Shown here: positions 47,089-58,409 of the stretch, in pieces
Position numbering within the stretch: position 1 is the stretch's first letter
Layout of the letters: the number at the start of each line of letters is the position of its first letter
Source of the DNA: Hanleya hanleyi
Lineage: Eukaryota; Mollusca; Polyplacophora; Lepidopleurida; Hanleyidae
Assembly (NCBI GenBank): GCA_036873755.1
Contig: JAVTVY010018706.1
Coordinates: forward strand, 16,758 to 80,757
Direction: 5' to 3'
DNA: 64,000 nucleotides
Notes under the pieces: model-generated
The model's input: the letters and a program-made list of their open reading frames with translations, nothing else
Told to the model about the DNA's origin: nothing
The model's database searches: none
Program-made: the position numbers and the translations under genes

Positions 47089-47886
47089 CACCCTACTGAA
47101 TCGACAAGTATGATTATAGGTAAACACGGCGGGTCACGTGTCAAATCACAGTCAATGGTAGGTTTTTCGGTGCTCTCGTTATCAAGCGTGAGCGTGTGTC
47201 TGACCAGACGACAGTGACCACAGCCGAAAAAGAACGATTTTCAGCATATCGATGACAGGTATGGTTACTGGTGTCCAGTCATTTTTTGATGGAGAGATAT
47301 CGTACTATATTGTCACCAAATGTAGGGTTATTACTATTTCAAGTTAACAAAAATTTTAAACATTTTTGCGACGAGAGGTGTTTTTAGGTGTTGGTGGACA
47401 GTCCATTGTAGGTATTAGCATCGAATTATAGTGTGAGGAAATGAGCACAAAATGAACACGTGGGAACTTACTACCTGCCTCATGTATCACTGGCTCATTC
47501 ATCTCTCGATTCCTTTCACTTGTTTGTGTTTAATAGGAATATGAACCATTAATAGTTTATTCTCTGTCTGTCTGATATTACGACAGTCCATGGTATCATC
47601 ATCGGACCGATCGACAGTCCATGGTAGGTCAAAATACGGTCAGTCCGAACTGACGTGAACCGTGTATAACCTTGGCCAATGATTCGCCAAATGGACTGTT
47701 GCCAAGACAAATGGTAGCTACAATGGACTGTCGACATATCTGATATATAATCATATGTTGCCTCATTATAACATTGCAGCTGTTATCCGGCTTCAATGTG
47801 AAGTGATCCAATCTACAGTTCATGGTCGCATGACAAATGGACTGGTGCATTCACCTATAATCATACTTGTCGATTCAGTAGGGTGA
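47089..47886. mobile_element. Foldback element with CAGTCCATGGTA repeats
   Basis: The ends are 33-bp perfect inverted repeats: CACCCTACTGAATCGACAAG onward at 47089, its complement ending at 47886. Inside, CAGTCCATGGTAGG or its inverse occurs about nine times (for example 47402, 47585, 47612, 47717), again round a palindrome (CCATGG). No coding content and no clear target duplication. Confidence 0.7.
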
Positions 47887-48011
47887 TTACTGTTTTTCAG
47901 TATCTGTGTGTAGGCCTACTGTTTGTGGACTTTTTAACAGTCCTAAGAACATCTGTTTTTTTTTATTTATCTGGATATATTTTCATCTCTGGACATATCA
48001 GGATATAATTT

Positions 48012-48043
<32 letters not shown>
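48012..48043 (+). repeat. (GATA)n microsatellite
   Basis: Seven consecutive TAGA units, followed by AAATCCTTTATTTACTCAGG. Confidence 0.9.
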
Positions 48044-48049
48044 ATCCTT

Positions 48050-48722
48050 TATTTACTCAGGGTATACACAATTAGCACAAATCTAGTTTACATCGTAGCC
48101 CTGCATATAGTTTGATTTATGACTTTACTATATTCTAACAGAATAACGCAATAACAGGCTCTCTCCATTTCACAACTTTCAAATAATTGGCACTACATCA
48201 TCCTCTAAAAAAATACACTTACCTTCCGTCATTCTTTCGTCCTACTGAATGGGTTAACTTTTAAATCTTCAAAATCTTACCCCCAACTCCATCATTAGAC
48301 AAATGTTGATAAAATGCTACGCAATACGATATATCTATGAAGGTGCCGGTGTGATGGATAAGAATGTCCTGGTGATTAGTGTCCCTTATCATATCCTTTT
48401 CTATTGCAACCAATAACGGACACTTGTCCCCAATGTAGAGAAAAATGTCCCAGCTGGGTTAGAAGATAGGGGCCGAACATTCTTAGCCACCGGACATTCT
48501 CAGCCTCCACACCGGAACTATAGTGCACGAATATTCCATATATTATATCATAAGTCTCATACCCACATAAATGATTTAGATACACCAGGAAGATATTCTC
48601 GTCAATTTTATTCATTTAAACGGACACAATTATAACCATTATCGGGTTACACAAAATCTCTGATAAGTGTTAATCCCCTTTGAATCAAACTGGCGCTGAC
48701 TTATTAAATTATATATGATATG
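48050..48722. other. Gene-less stretch
   Basis: No supported feature; AT-rich. Confidence 0.4.
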
Positions 48723-49941
48723 TATGGCAAGCCAAAGTGCTTTTTATTCCGAATTTCCGATATCGGAAATTCTAATTTCCGATATCGGAAATTCAGTGAC
48801 AATTTTCGATATCGGAAATAGAATTTCCCATATCGGGAATTCAATTTCCGATATCGGAAATAGAATTTCCCATATCGGAAATTGTCACCGAATTTCCGAT
48901 ATCGGAAATGAAAGCTGGAATCTTTACAAAACCTAGGGGTGCATTCCACACCTAAATGATGTGCGGCTAAAAACAGGCATGGGTTCGGATCTTCGGCCAT
49001 AAATAGATGTAAAATCTTTAACAAAAACCTTGTAAAAGTATATATTTTCTAAATGGGCATACTCGTGCCCTTATTTCAGGAGACTTGTGAGCTATTGAAA
49101 TTGAAAAAGAAAGACGTGCAATCCTCCGTAACCCTTCTTCAACTTTTCTGAAAAACTCCATAAAATATATGAAAATGTGTCAAATTCTACCCGCAACCCA
49201 GCGAAAACGTATGAAATGATTTTCTTTTTATGTATGTTAAAGTGTTTCCCGTCCAAAGGACAATTTAAAATGGCGAAAAAACAGGGGGTCGACCTACTCG
49301 TTTCTTTGTAAAATTTTATGGCCATAAAGGAATCATCATTTTCGCTTCCCGAAAAAGTGCGGATTTTGGTCCGCCAGATATTCAATTCCGGACACGATTA
49401 ACTCTGTAGAGGCGAGTGGGTGCGATCAACAAGCAATTATTATATCCTCGTTTGGAGAAATGGTTACGTCCACAGGGTGATACTATAGATATCAGTTAGT
49501 AGAAAGGTAAGAAGAATTACCTTGCTGTCAAAATCGGGCGACCTTCCCTATTATAAAATTAGGGAGACACCACTTTGTACGAAACCGTGGCAAGTGTGGA
49601 GTGCACCCTAGAGTTGCAATTTCCGATATCGAAAATTCAGTGACAATTTCCGATATCGGAAATTGCATTTCCGATATCGGGAATTGAATTTCCGATAACG
49701 GGAATTGAATTTCCGATATCGGGAATTGTCCCCGAATTTCCGATATCGGAAATTGCAATTCCTGATATCGGAAATTCAATTTCCGATATCGAAAATTCTA
49801 ATTTCCGATATCGGGAATTGCAATTTCCGATATCGAAAATTGAAGGTCATGAATTTTCGATATCGGAAATTTTAATTCCGATATCGGGAATTCAATTTCC
49901 GATATCGGAAATTCTCGAATAAAAAGCACTTTGGCTTGCCA
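48723..49941. mobile_element. Foldback element with CCGATATCGG arms, copy 2 (inverted)
   Basis: Same family as 6391-7706, core in reverse orientation. The left end is TATGGCAAGCCAAAGTGCTT; the right end stops at GGCTTGCCA, two bases short, and no target duplication is visible, so the right edge is eroded. Arms at 48750-48910 and 49618-49915 are shorter or rearranged relative to copy 1, while the core (48940-49615) is highly similar. Confidence 0.85.
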
Positions 49942-49944
49942 ATT

Positions 49945-50290
49945 CATCTTAAAATGGGGGATCTAAGATAAGGTATTCTCAAGAAGGCATTCTCCATCAA
50001 GCAATCAAACGTGACGCCATTTTGAATTTTATCGAAATTGTGGCAATCTATAAAATTTGAATAATATATACTCGGTGCATTTTGTTATCGGGCCTTTAAG
50101 TTGACTATGCATCACCACCCCCGAAGAGAACAAAGAAGATTGAAATAATAAAAAAGCCATTGTCTCTTTAATTTGCAAATCGTATATTCAAAGCAATACA
50201 ACTGTAGTTTTTTTTTTGCAAAAGCAGGAACTTGATGTATATGAAGCAGTACAACCAATTTAATTTTGTTTGTATAAAATATTATTTTGT
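49945..50290. other. Gene-less stretch
   Basis: AT-rich, nothing recognised. Confidence 0.4.
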
Positions 50291-50575
50291 GCACTGTAAT
50301 TTATAATTTGCAGTAAATGAAATTAAAATAGAATAAAAATAATCGATCCCAATTTTACAGCGAAACTGTTTAATGTACTGTATTTTACATTCATGCCAAT
50401 GAATACTGCAAATAAAAACATATATATGCCGTAACTTACTGTATATAATGTAATACAGTAAATTAGATAATTTTTGTATAGTATTAAACAGTTATTATGT
50501 TTTGCGATAAATTACTGTGAAAGAAAGCACTAGCTTACTGCATTTTTACAGCAGCAATTTACAGGACATGCAGTG
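50291..50575. mobile_element. Short MITE-like repeat with GCACTGTAATT ends
   Basis: GCACTGTAATTTA at the left and GCAGTG at the right are roughly inverted. The interior is rich in TTACTGTA and TACAGTAAATTA words, resembling the element at 23856-24686. Confidence 0.4.
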
Positions 50576-50629
50576 TATTAAACTGTGACACACTTTTGGG
50601 CAGCACCAGCAAAGTCTGAGTGTACCGAC

Positions 50630-50905
50630 CTTAATTCTGACCCATCCTGGTATTATGGGGTGAACAGCGTGAAACGTGTGGCATAATAAATGGTATATAC
50701 TTACGATTAAAACGAACGTCCTGCGCAATGTTAACTCCGATTTGTTTTGGGGAAAATCTCAGAATATGTCTCTAGGACCTACATTTATCGGTCTTTTAAT
50801 ATAACGTTGTGTAATATGAAATACAAGATAACACACCCACTCATGTTGTCTGGTGCTACGTGAACATGTACCGACTATTAAGACTATTGAACTATATTTG
50901 AACTA
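50630..50905 (+). repeat. Dispersed repeat, copy 2 of the sequence at 46655-46895
   Basis: See 46655-46895: the same blocks in order. This copy directly abuts the inverted-arm element that follows. Confidence 0.65.
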
Positions 50906-50907
50906 AG

Positions 50908-52585
50908 AGGACTTACACCTCTGTGTAATCAAGGTGAGACATACCGACATTTGAGATACGATAACTATGGTGGATGATATGTGCCACTTCCTCACCGTGA
51001 CGTCATCCTCATTTTACCAAGGCGAAGGCACGATGGCGATGATATGGAAAGTACATATATAGGTCCTATAGTTTGATGGTATGATGGCGATAGTACGTTG
51101 ATACAATGTTACGATGATACCATGGTGCTATGAAATTATGAAATGATGACAGTGTTGAGATCATACGAATAATGACAATATGGTACTGTTGATGATGACA
51201 ATGATGCCAAGGTAATAGTACGATGGTGCCGTAACAATCATACGATGGTAACATGATGATGACACGATGGTAAAATGCCGATGGTACGATGGTACCATGC
51301 CCATCATGATACGATGATACGTTGTCGACAGTAAGATGGTAAATCTCATGCATGGCACAATGGGGCTCTCTCGGATTGACCTGGTGTGTCTTTGTGCGCA
51401 CTCCATGTCCCGGAGACTAACTGGGACACTAACGACTGAAATAGCGTTGAAAGCGATGTTAAATCATCAAGCGCATGCTGATAGCAAAATACGAGGGTAG
51501 CGTGCAAGATCTATGGCGGTACGTTCCATAACTTGTGTCAAATTCCGCTTAACCCGGTGCTAGGGGCTGTATGAACCTATGTATTTCAATATCCTCATAG
51601 TGTTTATATGAACAGTCCCAATCAAAGCGTGACAGGTACATCATACTCTAGATAACGATTTTACAACGAATATCATATGGATTAAGAATACTGATCAGCG
51701 ATACGGATTTGATATTTTTGGAACATCATGATGTCTTGCCGGCATCATTGAAAACTGTTGACCGCTTCTCTCTTGCAGGAAACAAGCCTATGTTTATGTA
51801 TATTATGATTGTCTTTTGAATTTGGTGCTAATACTGTTATATGGAATATGGAATAGGTCTTTGGATTATGGACGCGGATATTCTCTAATGGACGACGGCT
51901 GAATTATGGATGACGGACTAGACGCTTGTAATCATATGGAATTTGTCTTTTGATTATTGACGCGGAAATTATATAGACGATGGTTGAATATTGAATGTCT
52001 GATCTGATGCTTGCTAACACCTACATATCATCGGCATCGTATCATCGTCATTATGATAGTAATCATAATATACATATTGTACCATTGTATCGATCACCAT
52101 CGTATCATTGACATTCTACCATCGTATCATTGCTTCGTCGATATCGTACCATTGACATCCTACGTCGTAACATTGTACCATTGACATTCTAACATCGTAT
52201 CATAGCATCGTCGATATCGTACCATCGTATCATGGCATCGTCAATATCGTACTATCGTATCATTGAAACATCGATATCGTACCATCTTATCATTGAAACA
52301 TCGATATCGTACCATCTTATCATTGAAACATCGATATCGTACCATCTTATCATTGAAACATCGATATCGTACCATCTTATCATTGAAACATCGATATCGT
52401 ACCATCTTATCATTGAAACATCGATATCGTACCATCATATCATCGTCCTCGAACTATAGTACCTATATAATACTGTCTATATCATCGGCAGGGGGTTCTC
52501 ACGGTGATAAGTGACACAGATCAACCACATTATTAATCTGAGATCTAGGACTCTCTCACCTTGGTTACACAATCGTGTAAGTCCT
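50908..52585. mobile_element. Foldback element with ATGATGGTACGATGG arms
   Basis: AGGACTTACAC…GTGTAATCAAGGTGAGA at the left is mirrored by TCTCACCTTGGTTACACAAT…GTGTAAGTCCT at the right. Inner arms are ATGATGGTACGATGGTACC-type low-complexity sequence (51060-51330) and its complement (52025-52445). The core between (51340-52020) is non-coding. No target duplication is obvious. Confidence 0.62.
52261..52440 (+). repeat. 30-bp tandem repeat, six units, almost identical
   Basis: CATTGAAACATCGATATCGT followed by ACCATCTTAT repeats six times without change until the last unit (ACCATCATAT). The unit length is a multiple of three, so several frames on both strands stay open; that is not evidence of coding. 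Lack of divergence implies recent expansion. The unit holds TCGATATCG. Confidence 0.95.
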
Positions 52586-52589
52586 TTTT

Positions 52590-53009
52590 GGTGACCTTTA
52601 ATCAGATTCGTCGTGGAATATTACTCAGTACATGTAATAGCAACACAAGAATGTGTGTGACCTTGTACTTCGTAATTGAAGACAGGTAACACATGTATAT
52701 ACATATGTACTTGTAAGTATATATGTTTGGGAAAAACTTAGTAAAGCAGAAATGCGCATCATATATAGATTACAGTAAAACTACCTTTGCGTGTGGTAAA
52801 TATAATATTCTATAACACTGGTCTCTTACCAACCGTGCAATTACTGAGTGTTTTAGCACGGTTGTGTGAAATGTACAAGTATCAAATGCAGGTGTTCATT
52901 GAGAGATTATATTCTACAAGGCGGGGGAGGAAGGGGTCGTCTACTTCATACAATCCATACATACACACCAATAAATTACAAGATGGAATTTCTTTCTTAA
53001 GGTTAACGG
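52590..53009. other. Gene-less stretch
   Basis: Nothing recognised. Confidence 0.4.
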
Positions 53010-53082
53010 CTGTGTGTGAATGTGTGTGGTGGTGTGTGTGTGGTGGCGTGTGGTGGTGGTGGTGTGTGACGGTGGTGTGCGT
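53010..53082 (+). repeat. GT/GGT-rich microsatellite
   Basis: GTGTGTGGTGGTGTGTGTGT and GGTGGTGGTGGTGTG runs. Confidence 0.85.
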
Positions 53083-53156
53083 AACGCTATATACCAAGTT
53101 CTATAATGTCTTAACGCCTCGATGCAGACAGTTGAGAGAAAGAGAGACACGTTCAC

Positions 53157-54030
53157 AAGTTTTCATATAGTTTATTATCCCCTGCATCACATCATACCCA
53201 TGCTGAGAGAGCCGCGTTGGGTATGTTTGCAATTCAAGTATGCTCTTGTCCAATCAGAAACCGTCATTTGGGGCTGCATCGGTCATATTCGTTCTTCCTT
53301 CTTAGATGTATTCCCAGCTGCGCTTGCCCAGTCAAAAGTCACCATTTCATAAAGTTCAATCGCCGGCCATGTTCGCTGTGATCCGTTTGTTCTAATCGTC
53401 GTCGGGCGGGACAGGATACTGAAACGGCTATTTGTCCTGGAACAGCGCATTTTGGTCGCATTTTGTAGGGTAGCCCTACATCCTCTTCCAAGTGACGCTT
53501 GGTCTTCATGATGGACCTGTGCGTGGGGTCGTCTTTCATTTTAAGCGGTAGCAGGCTTACTGTAGCATGGATCGCCATGGCTGTTTTCATGATGCAGGGT
53601 CGCATTTGGATGTTGTAAGTTATCCTGTCCGGCGTCCTCGATCATCGCTACATGATTATTAATAGCTTCTGTCAGAATAGGATTCCAAAATGTAGGTTCT
53701 TCCTCACCCAGGCTTCTCTGGGACGTAGCCGGACTATCTGAGATCAAGCTCTGCACTCAGCGAGCATCTATAAGCCATGTTGACGGTTGAACGTCGACTG
53801 TGCACGTTTTTGGGGTACGCTTGCTTTTGTGGACGGTAGCGCCCTCCAACGCCCAGCTTAACGCTTCAACGCCCTGGTTAAATAGCTCAAAAGCTTTGAT
53901 TTTTCTAGATATTCCATGGAATTGACACTAATTCATCGAAATGCAGTGACACTCGTCAAAGCCCATCGGTACGCCTTAACTCCCGTCTCCTAGCCGTAAC
54001 GCCCTACCTTAACGCCTTATCGCCCGTCGT
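53157..54030 (-). pseudogene. Decayed second copy of the zinc-finger-like gene of the large DNA element
   Basis: From CATATAGTTTATTATCCCC (3' flank) to CATAAGCC-type start region at about 53779 and the AACGCC-rich upstream DNA, this follows 61830-62850 closely. Protein pieces in two frames match the intact-looking copy: EEEPTFWNPILTEAINNH, then KTAMAI and DDPTHRSIMKTKRHLEEDVG. The N-terminal acidic and finger-like parts are largely deleted, frames shift near 53590 and 53480, and the TATA word of the other copy is changed (CTTTTGTGG on the plus strand). No ATPase copy follows it, so it is an isolated relic. Confidence 0.72.
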
Positions 54031-54233
54031 TACCATGTGGATTTTCTCGATGTCGTTTTTTATTCGTGTTTTTTTTTACCCATCGAGAATCAATGGATTG
54101 ATGTTGATCGAGAGAATGTCGAGAAATTTTGGTTGAGATTGCTTCGAGAGAATATCGCGAAACCATCGACAGGCGAATAAATAAAATTACGTCATTCAAA
54201 GATTAACAGCTGGTACACCATTATTAGTGAGCG

Positions 54234-54939
54234 CACAGGCCCACAAAACAAGAGTTTTGGGAGGTTTGGCGGTGGAATTAGGGTGAAGTGTCGAAATATG
54301 GGTCTCTATATATAACCCCATGCTTTATATAAGTCCACAACAAGTTGTGAAACGCACTTTGGGTGAATCGAGAAAAAAATCGATTTACCGCCAAACAAAA
54401 TACATCAGCATATTCTACAAGTATCACTTTATATATTCCCGTCGTCAAATTAGTAAATTTGTGCAATTTTTTACCTTTGCCGGGCGATTCAAAATCCAAC
54501 GTAACTGTCCATCCATCCAGGAACAGTGAGATTATGGCGGGCTTCGTTCTCAATCCTGATTGGTCAGTCGCAACAACTGATCAGTGTTTGACCTCTCTTG
54601 CCGGAGGCGTGTCGCGACTGACCAATCAGAATTGAGAACGAAGCCCGCCATAATCTCACTGTTCTTGGATGGATGGACAGTTACGTTGGATTTTGAATCG
54701 CCCGGCAAAGGTAAAAAATTGCACAAATTTACTAATTTGACGACGGGAATATATGAAGTGATACCTGTAGAATATGCTGATGTATTTTGTTTGGCGGTAA
54801 ATCGTTTATTTCTCGATTCACCCAAAGTGTGTTTCACACCTTGTTGTGGATTTATATCAAGTATGGGGTTATTTATAGAGACCCCATATTTCGACACTTC
54901 ACCCAAATACCACCGCAACACTTGTTTTGCGGGCCTGTG
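54234..54939. mobile_element. hAT-like foldback MITE, near-perfect palindrome
   Basis: Ends CACAGGCCC and GGGCCTGTG are flanked by a perfect 8-bp target duplication AGTGAGCG (54226-54233 and 54940-54947), the hAT hallmark. The arms of about 340 bases are almost exact complements; the centre near 54585 is a short unpaired stretch (GATCAGTGTTTGACCTCTC). Matching frames on both strands arise from the palindrome. It would need a hAT transposase from elsewhere. Confidence 0.9.
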
Positions 54940-54949
54940 AGTGAGCGGT

Positions 54950-55390
54950 ACTATATACCCAGATGAAATCGAGATGTAGCCGTCGCCTGAACAGTAAAAT
55001 GTTAAATTATAACTATGTCATCGCGATTTTAAAAGAGACTGGATTGAATGTCAAATAATCATAAGCAACTTTATTTTATTATACTTAAATAAATGTAGTC
55101 TGGCGATGGCCAGATCGGTTTAACATCTGAACGCCCCGGCGATCCATCTCCTGTCTTGAATATTTAAAATCAAACACGGAATATCGTCGGCATGATATTC
55201 CTATCTGAAATAAGGCACATATACGTTGGAAATATACTTCTGATGATTTATGTGTCATGGGTCAATCAGTGGGGCCGGGCATATTTAGTTTTACACAGAA
55301 CTAGAACAACTGGTTCCGTAGTCTACGGGTATATGTCAGAAATGTAACATGCTAGACAGGGTACCAAGCTAACCGAAGTCAAAAGCGGCA
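54950..55390. other. Gene-less stretch
   Basis: Nothing recognised. Confidence 0.4.
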
Positions 55391-55671
55391 CTACTTTCAA
55401 TCGTTTTTGAATCGGGTTTTCTCAACAGAGAACAATTCTCGAAGGATTCTCGACATATTCGCGATATCATTTTTCTTTCGAGAAAATCATTCGGCTTTTG
55501 TAATAAAAATTCTCGACTCGCGCTCACCCTTGAAATTCGCGATATCGAGAAAAGATTTCTCGATGAACAAGCGTACGGTTTTTGGCTTCCTTAACTATTT
55601 GTTAACGCCCTAGCTTAACTCGTTAAGGCCCTATAGTTACGCCGTAACGCCCTATCGTAACGCCTTAACGC

Positions 55672-55940
55672 ATTTGTGGTACACCCTGTACTCTATAGCC
55701 CGTAGGACAGGGGTACACCAGCGTGCGGCTGTACCACACAAGCGTTATAAATGCATTAGAATAGGCCGTTAAGGCGTTACTGTAGGGCTTTAAGACGTTA
55801 AGCTGGGAAGTTAAGGCGTTACGAGAGGGCGTTATCCCTACCTGACCTCCTGACCTACGGTACACCCTGTACCCTATAGTCCGTAGGGCATAGGGTACAA
55901 CAGAGTGCGGGTGTACCACACATGCCCTATAAACGCCGTG
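55672..55940 (+). repeat. Two direct copies of a GGTACACCCTGTAC hairpin unit
   Basis: GGTACACCCTGTACYCTATA, CCGTAGG, GGGTACA and GCTGTACCACACA-type segments occur at 55672-55758 and 55859-55940. Within each copy the first and third segments pair. Confidence 0.7.
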
Positions 55941-55964
55941 ACTTTTTGTTTATCGTACCGGGGC

Positions 55965-56020
55965 CATTATTTGCATAACCCCCAAGCAGAGGATCATGGG
56001 TAAATTCAGAATGGCGAACA
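55965..56020 (+). repeat. Dispersed repeat TTTGCATAACCCCC, copy 2
   Basis: Matches 29855-29925, ending in AGAATGGCG. Confidence 0.65.
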
Positions 56021-57119
56021 TGTTATGGAATTTGCGGTTTTCAAGCCGACATGGGCTTGTGCGCGGTCTTAAGATGTCGTAACGCGAAGTCGTCCACAGA
56101 CTCGGGTGATGGTCTCCATAAAACCCGTACAATGATATAGATTCCAAGGTCTGGCTTCTGAGATTTCTCGAAGACTCGATAGCCTCTTTAAATGAGATAG
56201 GATACAACAAAAACGGAGTCGATGTCTGCTGAATATTAAGCCGATTTATTGTAAATTCATTCCACCTAGATTAGGAATGATCGGCGGCATTTGGCAGGCA
56301 GACTAGCACAACTTCATTAACATCAGACCATTTTGTAAACAGTCATTTTCAGAACTGGTGATAGTAACATCTATCATCGGAGATATGGTGATATTAGCCT
56401 CTGTTGAGACCCGATGGGTCCGTGTAACCTTGCACAGTTCAATTTTCGTTTTTCGTTTTTGATTTCTCAAAATCAAAAATTGAAATTTGACCGTCAATTT
56501 TCAATTTTCGTTTTTTGTTTCTGTAATCTCAAAATCAAAAATTGAAATTTGACCGTCAATTTTCAATTTTCGATTTTTGTTTTTGTGATCTAAAATCAAA
56601 AATTGAAATTTGACCGTCAATTTTCAATTTTTGATTCTGGGATTACAACAACAAAAAACGAAAATTGATATTTGACAGTCAATTTTCAATTTTCGTTTTT
56701 CGTTTTGCTTGACGCAAAAATGAAAATCAAATATTGAAAATTGCCTCGATTTGTCCGTTTTTCGTTTTTTGATTTTAACTTTGACGTATCAATGTTAAGT
56801 TCGCACGTGGACGGGCTATGATGTCACTTCCGGTGTGACGAGTAGAATAGAAAACGCAAATCGTGTCGTATAAGAGGTGTGGAGCGTGAGAGGCATGTGG
56901 CCCACCAGGCCATCCTCGGGAGCCAGTGTATTCATCGATTTGTTAGGGTATCTATGCATTGCCTTGGTTAGTTGCCCACTGTAGTTCTGGATAAAACAAA
57001 GATCGAAGGGTATTCTCTAAATCAAACCAATTATTGAACAGGCTCAGCAAGCTCATTACTCCAAACCACTAGCTGCAATGTTTGAGATGTGACATCGCTG
57101 GCATAACTTTGATGTCAGG

Positions 57120-57310
57120 CTGAAATCGACATCGAAAGTCAAAGCAAAAACCGCCGGCTTGGGATACCGACATGCTAATTCAAAATAACCTCGGGGGATG
57201 AAATGTTCGAGATTGAGGCAAGGACTCAAAAACTCACTCGATCACCAAAAATGTCCGGGTAAACCCTGTGAGAGCGTTCACGATTTACCTGGAGTTGTGA
57301 AGATGCACCA
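57120..57310 (+). repeat. Dispersed repeat with GTCCGGGTAAACCC hairpin, copy 2
   Basis: Matches 30190-30395; here it lies within the core of the AT-armed foldback element. Confidence 0.62.
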
Positions 57311-57619
57311 GACAGGTCTGGATAGGTGGCATCCCGCAGTTGTCATTGGTTATTGGCATTGAGGCCTGAGCCAATCAGGACGCAGTCTTAGATTTTCTCA
57401 TTTCTAAAAATAAATGTTTAGAGCGCTACAAAAGCGAACAGCATTCATGCACACAACCGCTATTTGTTATTGATTTGAAATATAGTATTCATAAAGATAC
57501 CAACAAAGATTTAATACCAATAATAGTAAGCATCGCGGTGATGGGCCGCGAAATCCGTATATGGCCAGCGTTCCGTAAACCACCATTTCAAACAAGCACA
57601 CAAACGTCACGTTTGATGC

Positions 57620-57775
57620 CAGACGTCTGACTGCTTCAACGCTTCAGGTCCAATCTTCATTCTCTATTTGGGACCTGGATCGTTTGAGCGTTCACATGTC
57701 CGTCAACGTTCAGCGTCAAAAACGCTTCAACGATTTAAGTGCGGGTGTCAAAAGCTTCAACGCATCGACGCCTGA
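57620..57775 (+). repeat. CTTCAACGC-rich stretch
   Basis: Repeats of GCTTCAACGC, GTCAACGTTCAGCGTC and CTTCAACGATTT resemble the AACGCC-rich DNA at 62690-62850. Confidence 0.45.
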
Positions 57776-58409
57776 AGTTTCTTTTGGGGTTATGATTAGG
57801 GTACCCACGTATTTAATATTTTACCCTAATTTAATGAAACTCATATGTGTATCAACCCTGTTGTTCTCCATATAATTCTTCACACCTACTGCACGAATGC
57901 CTACTGACTTCTGAACATGCGCAGTTGACCCATTATAATCTAGCTCGAATGCCTGGCTCCAGGGATCTATAGTGTGGTAACACTCCCATATCTTTCCCCT
58001 ACTGGCTTTCCATATTGTGCTCCACACCTGCCTAAACAGTCCGATTTGCGCTTTCCATACTACTCCGCGGACCGAAAGTGACATCATAAGCCTTGCGCGT
58101 GCGCAGTTAACATTGATGCGTCAAGGTTAAAATCAAAAAACGAAAAACGGACAAGTCGAGGCAATTTTCAATATTTGATTTTCATTTTTGCGCGAAGTAA
58201 AACGAAAAACGAAAATTGAAAATTGAATGTCAAATTTCAATTTTTGATTCTGAGAAACCGAAAACGAAAAACGAAAATTGAAAATTGACGGTCAAATTTC
58301 AATTTTTGATTTTGAGAAACCAAAAACAAAAAACGAAAATTGAATTGTGCAAGGTTACACGGACCCTGATGGTATTGGCCTGACTGAATGTGGCGGTCAC
58401 CCCTTTTTA

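Larger units (their letters stand above)
54040..55840. repeat. TCTCGA- and AACGCC-rich flanks round a younger insertion
   Basis: TCTCGA / TCGAGA words are dense at 54040-54180 and 55425-55575; AACGCC / GGCGTT words at 53840-54030 and 55605-55830. The two sides look like opposed arms of one degraded foldback unit split by the element at 54234-54939, but the inverse match is weak. Confidence 0.35.
56416..58366. mobile_element. Foldback element with TTTTCAATTTTCG / AAAATTGAAAATTGAC arms
   Basis: The ends are inverted copies of GGGTCCGTGTAACCTTGCAC. Arms of about 400-460 bases continue with tandem AAATTGAAATTTGACCGTC units and then an inner inverted block (GCTATGATGTCACTTCCGGT on the left; a close complement at 58070-58090). 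Flanking CCGATG (56411-56416) and CTGATG (58366-58371) could be a 6-bp target duplication with one change. The core (56880-57990) has a copy of the 30190 repeat and no supported gene. Confidence 0.8.

Noticed and set aside
54278..54940. Similar protein frames on opposite strands
   Set aside because: They mirror each other because the region is a palindrome; no independent evidence of coding.
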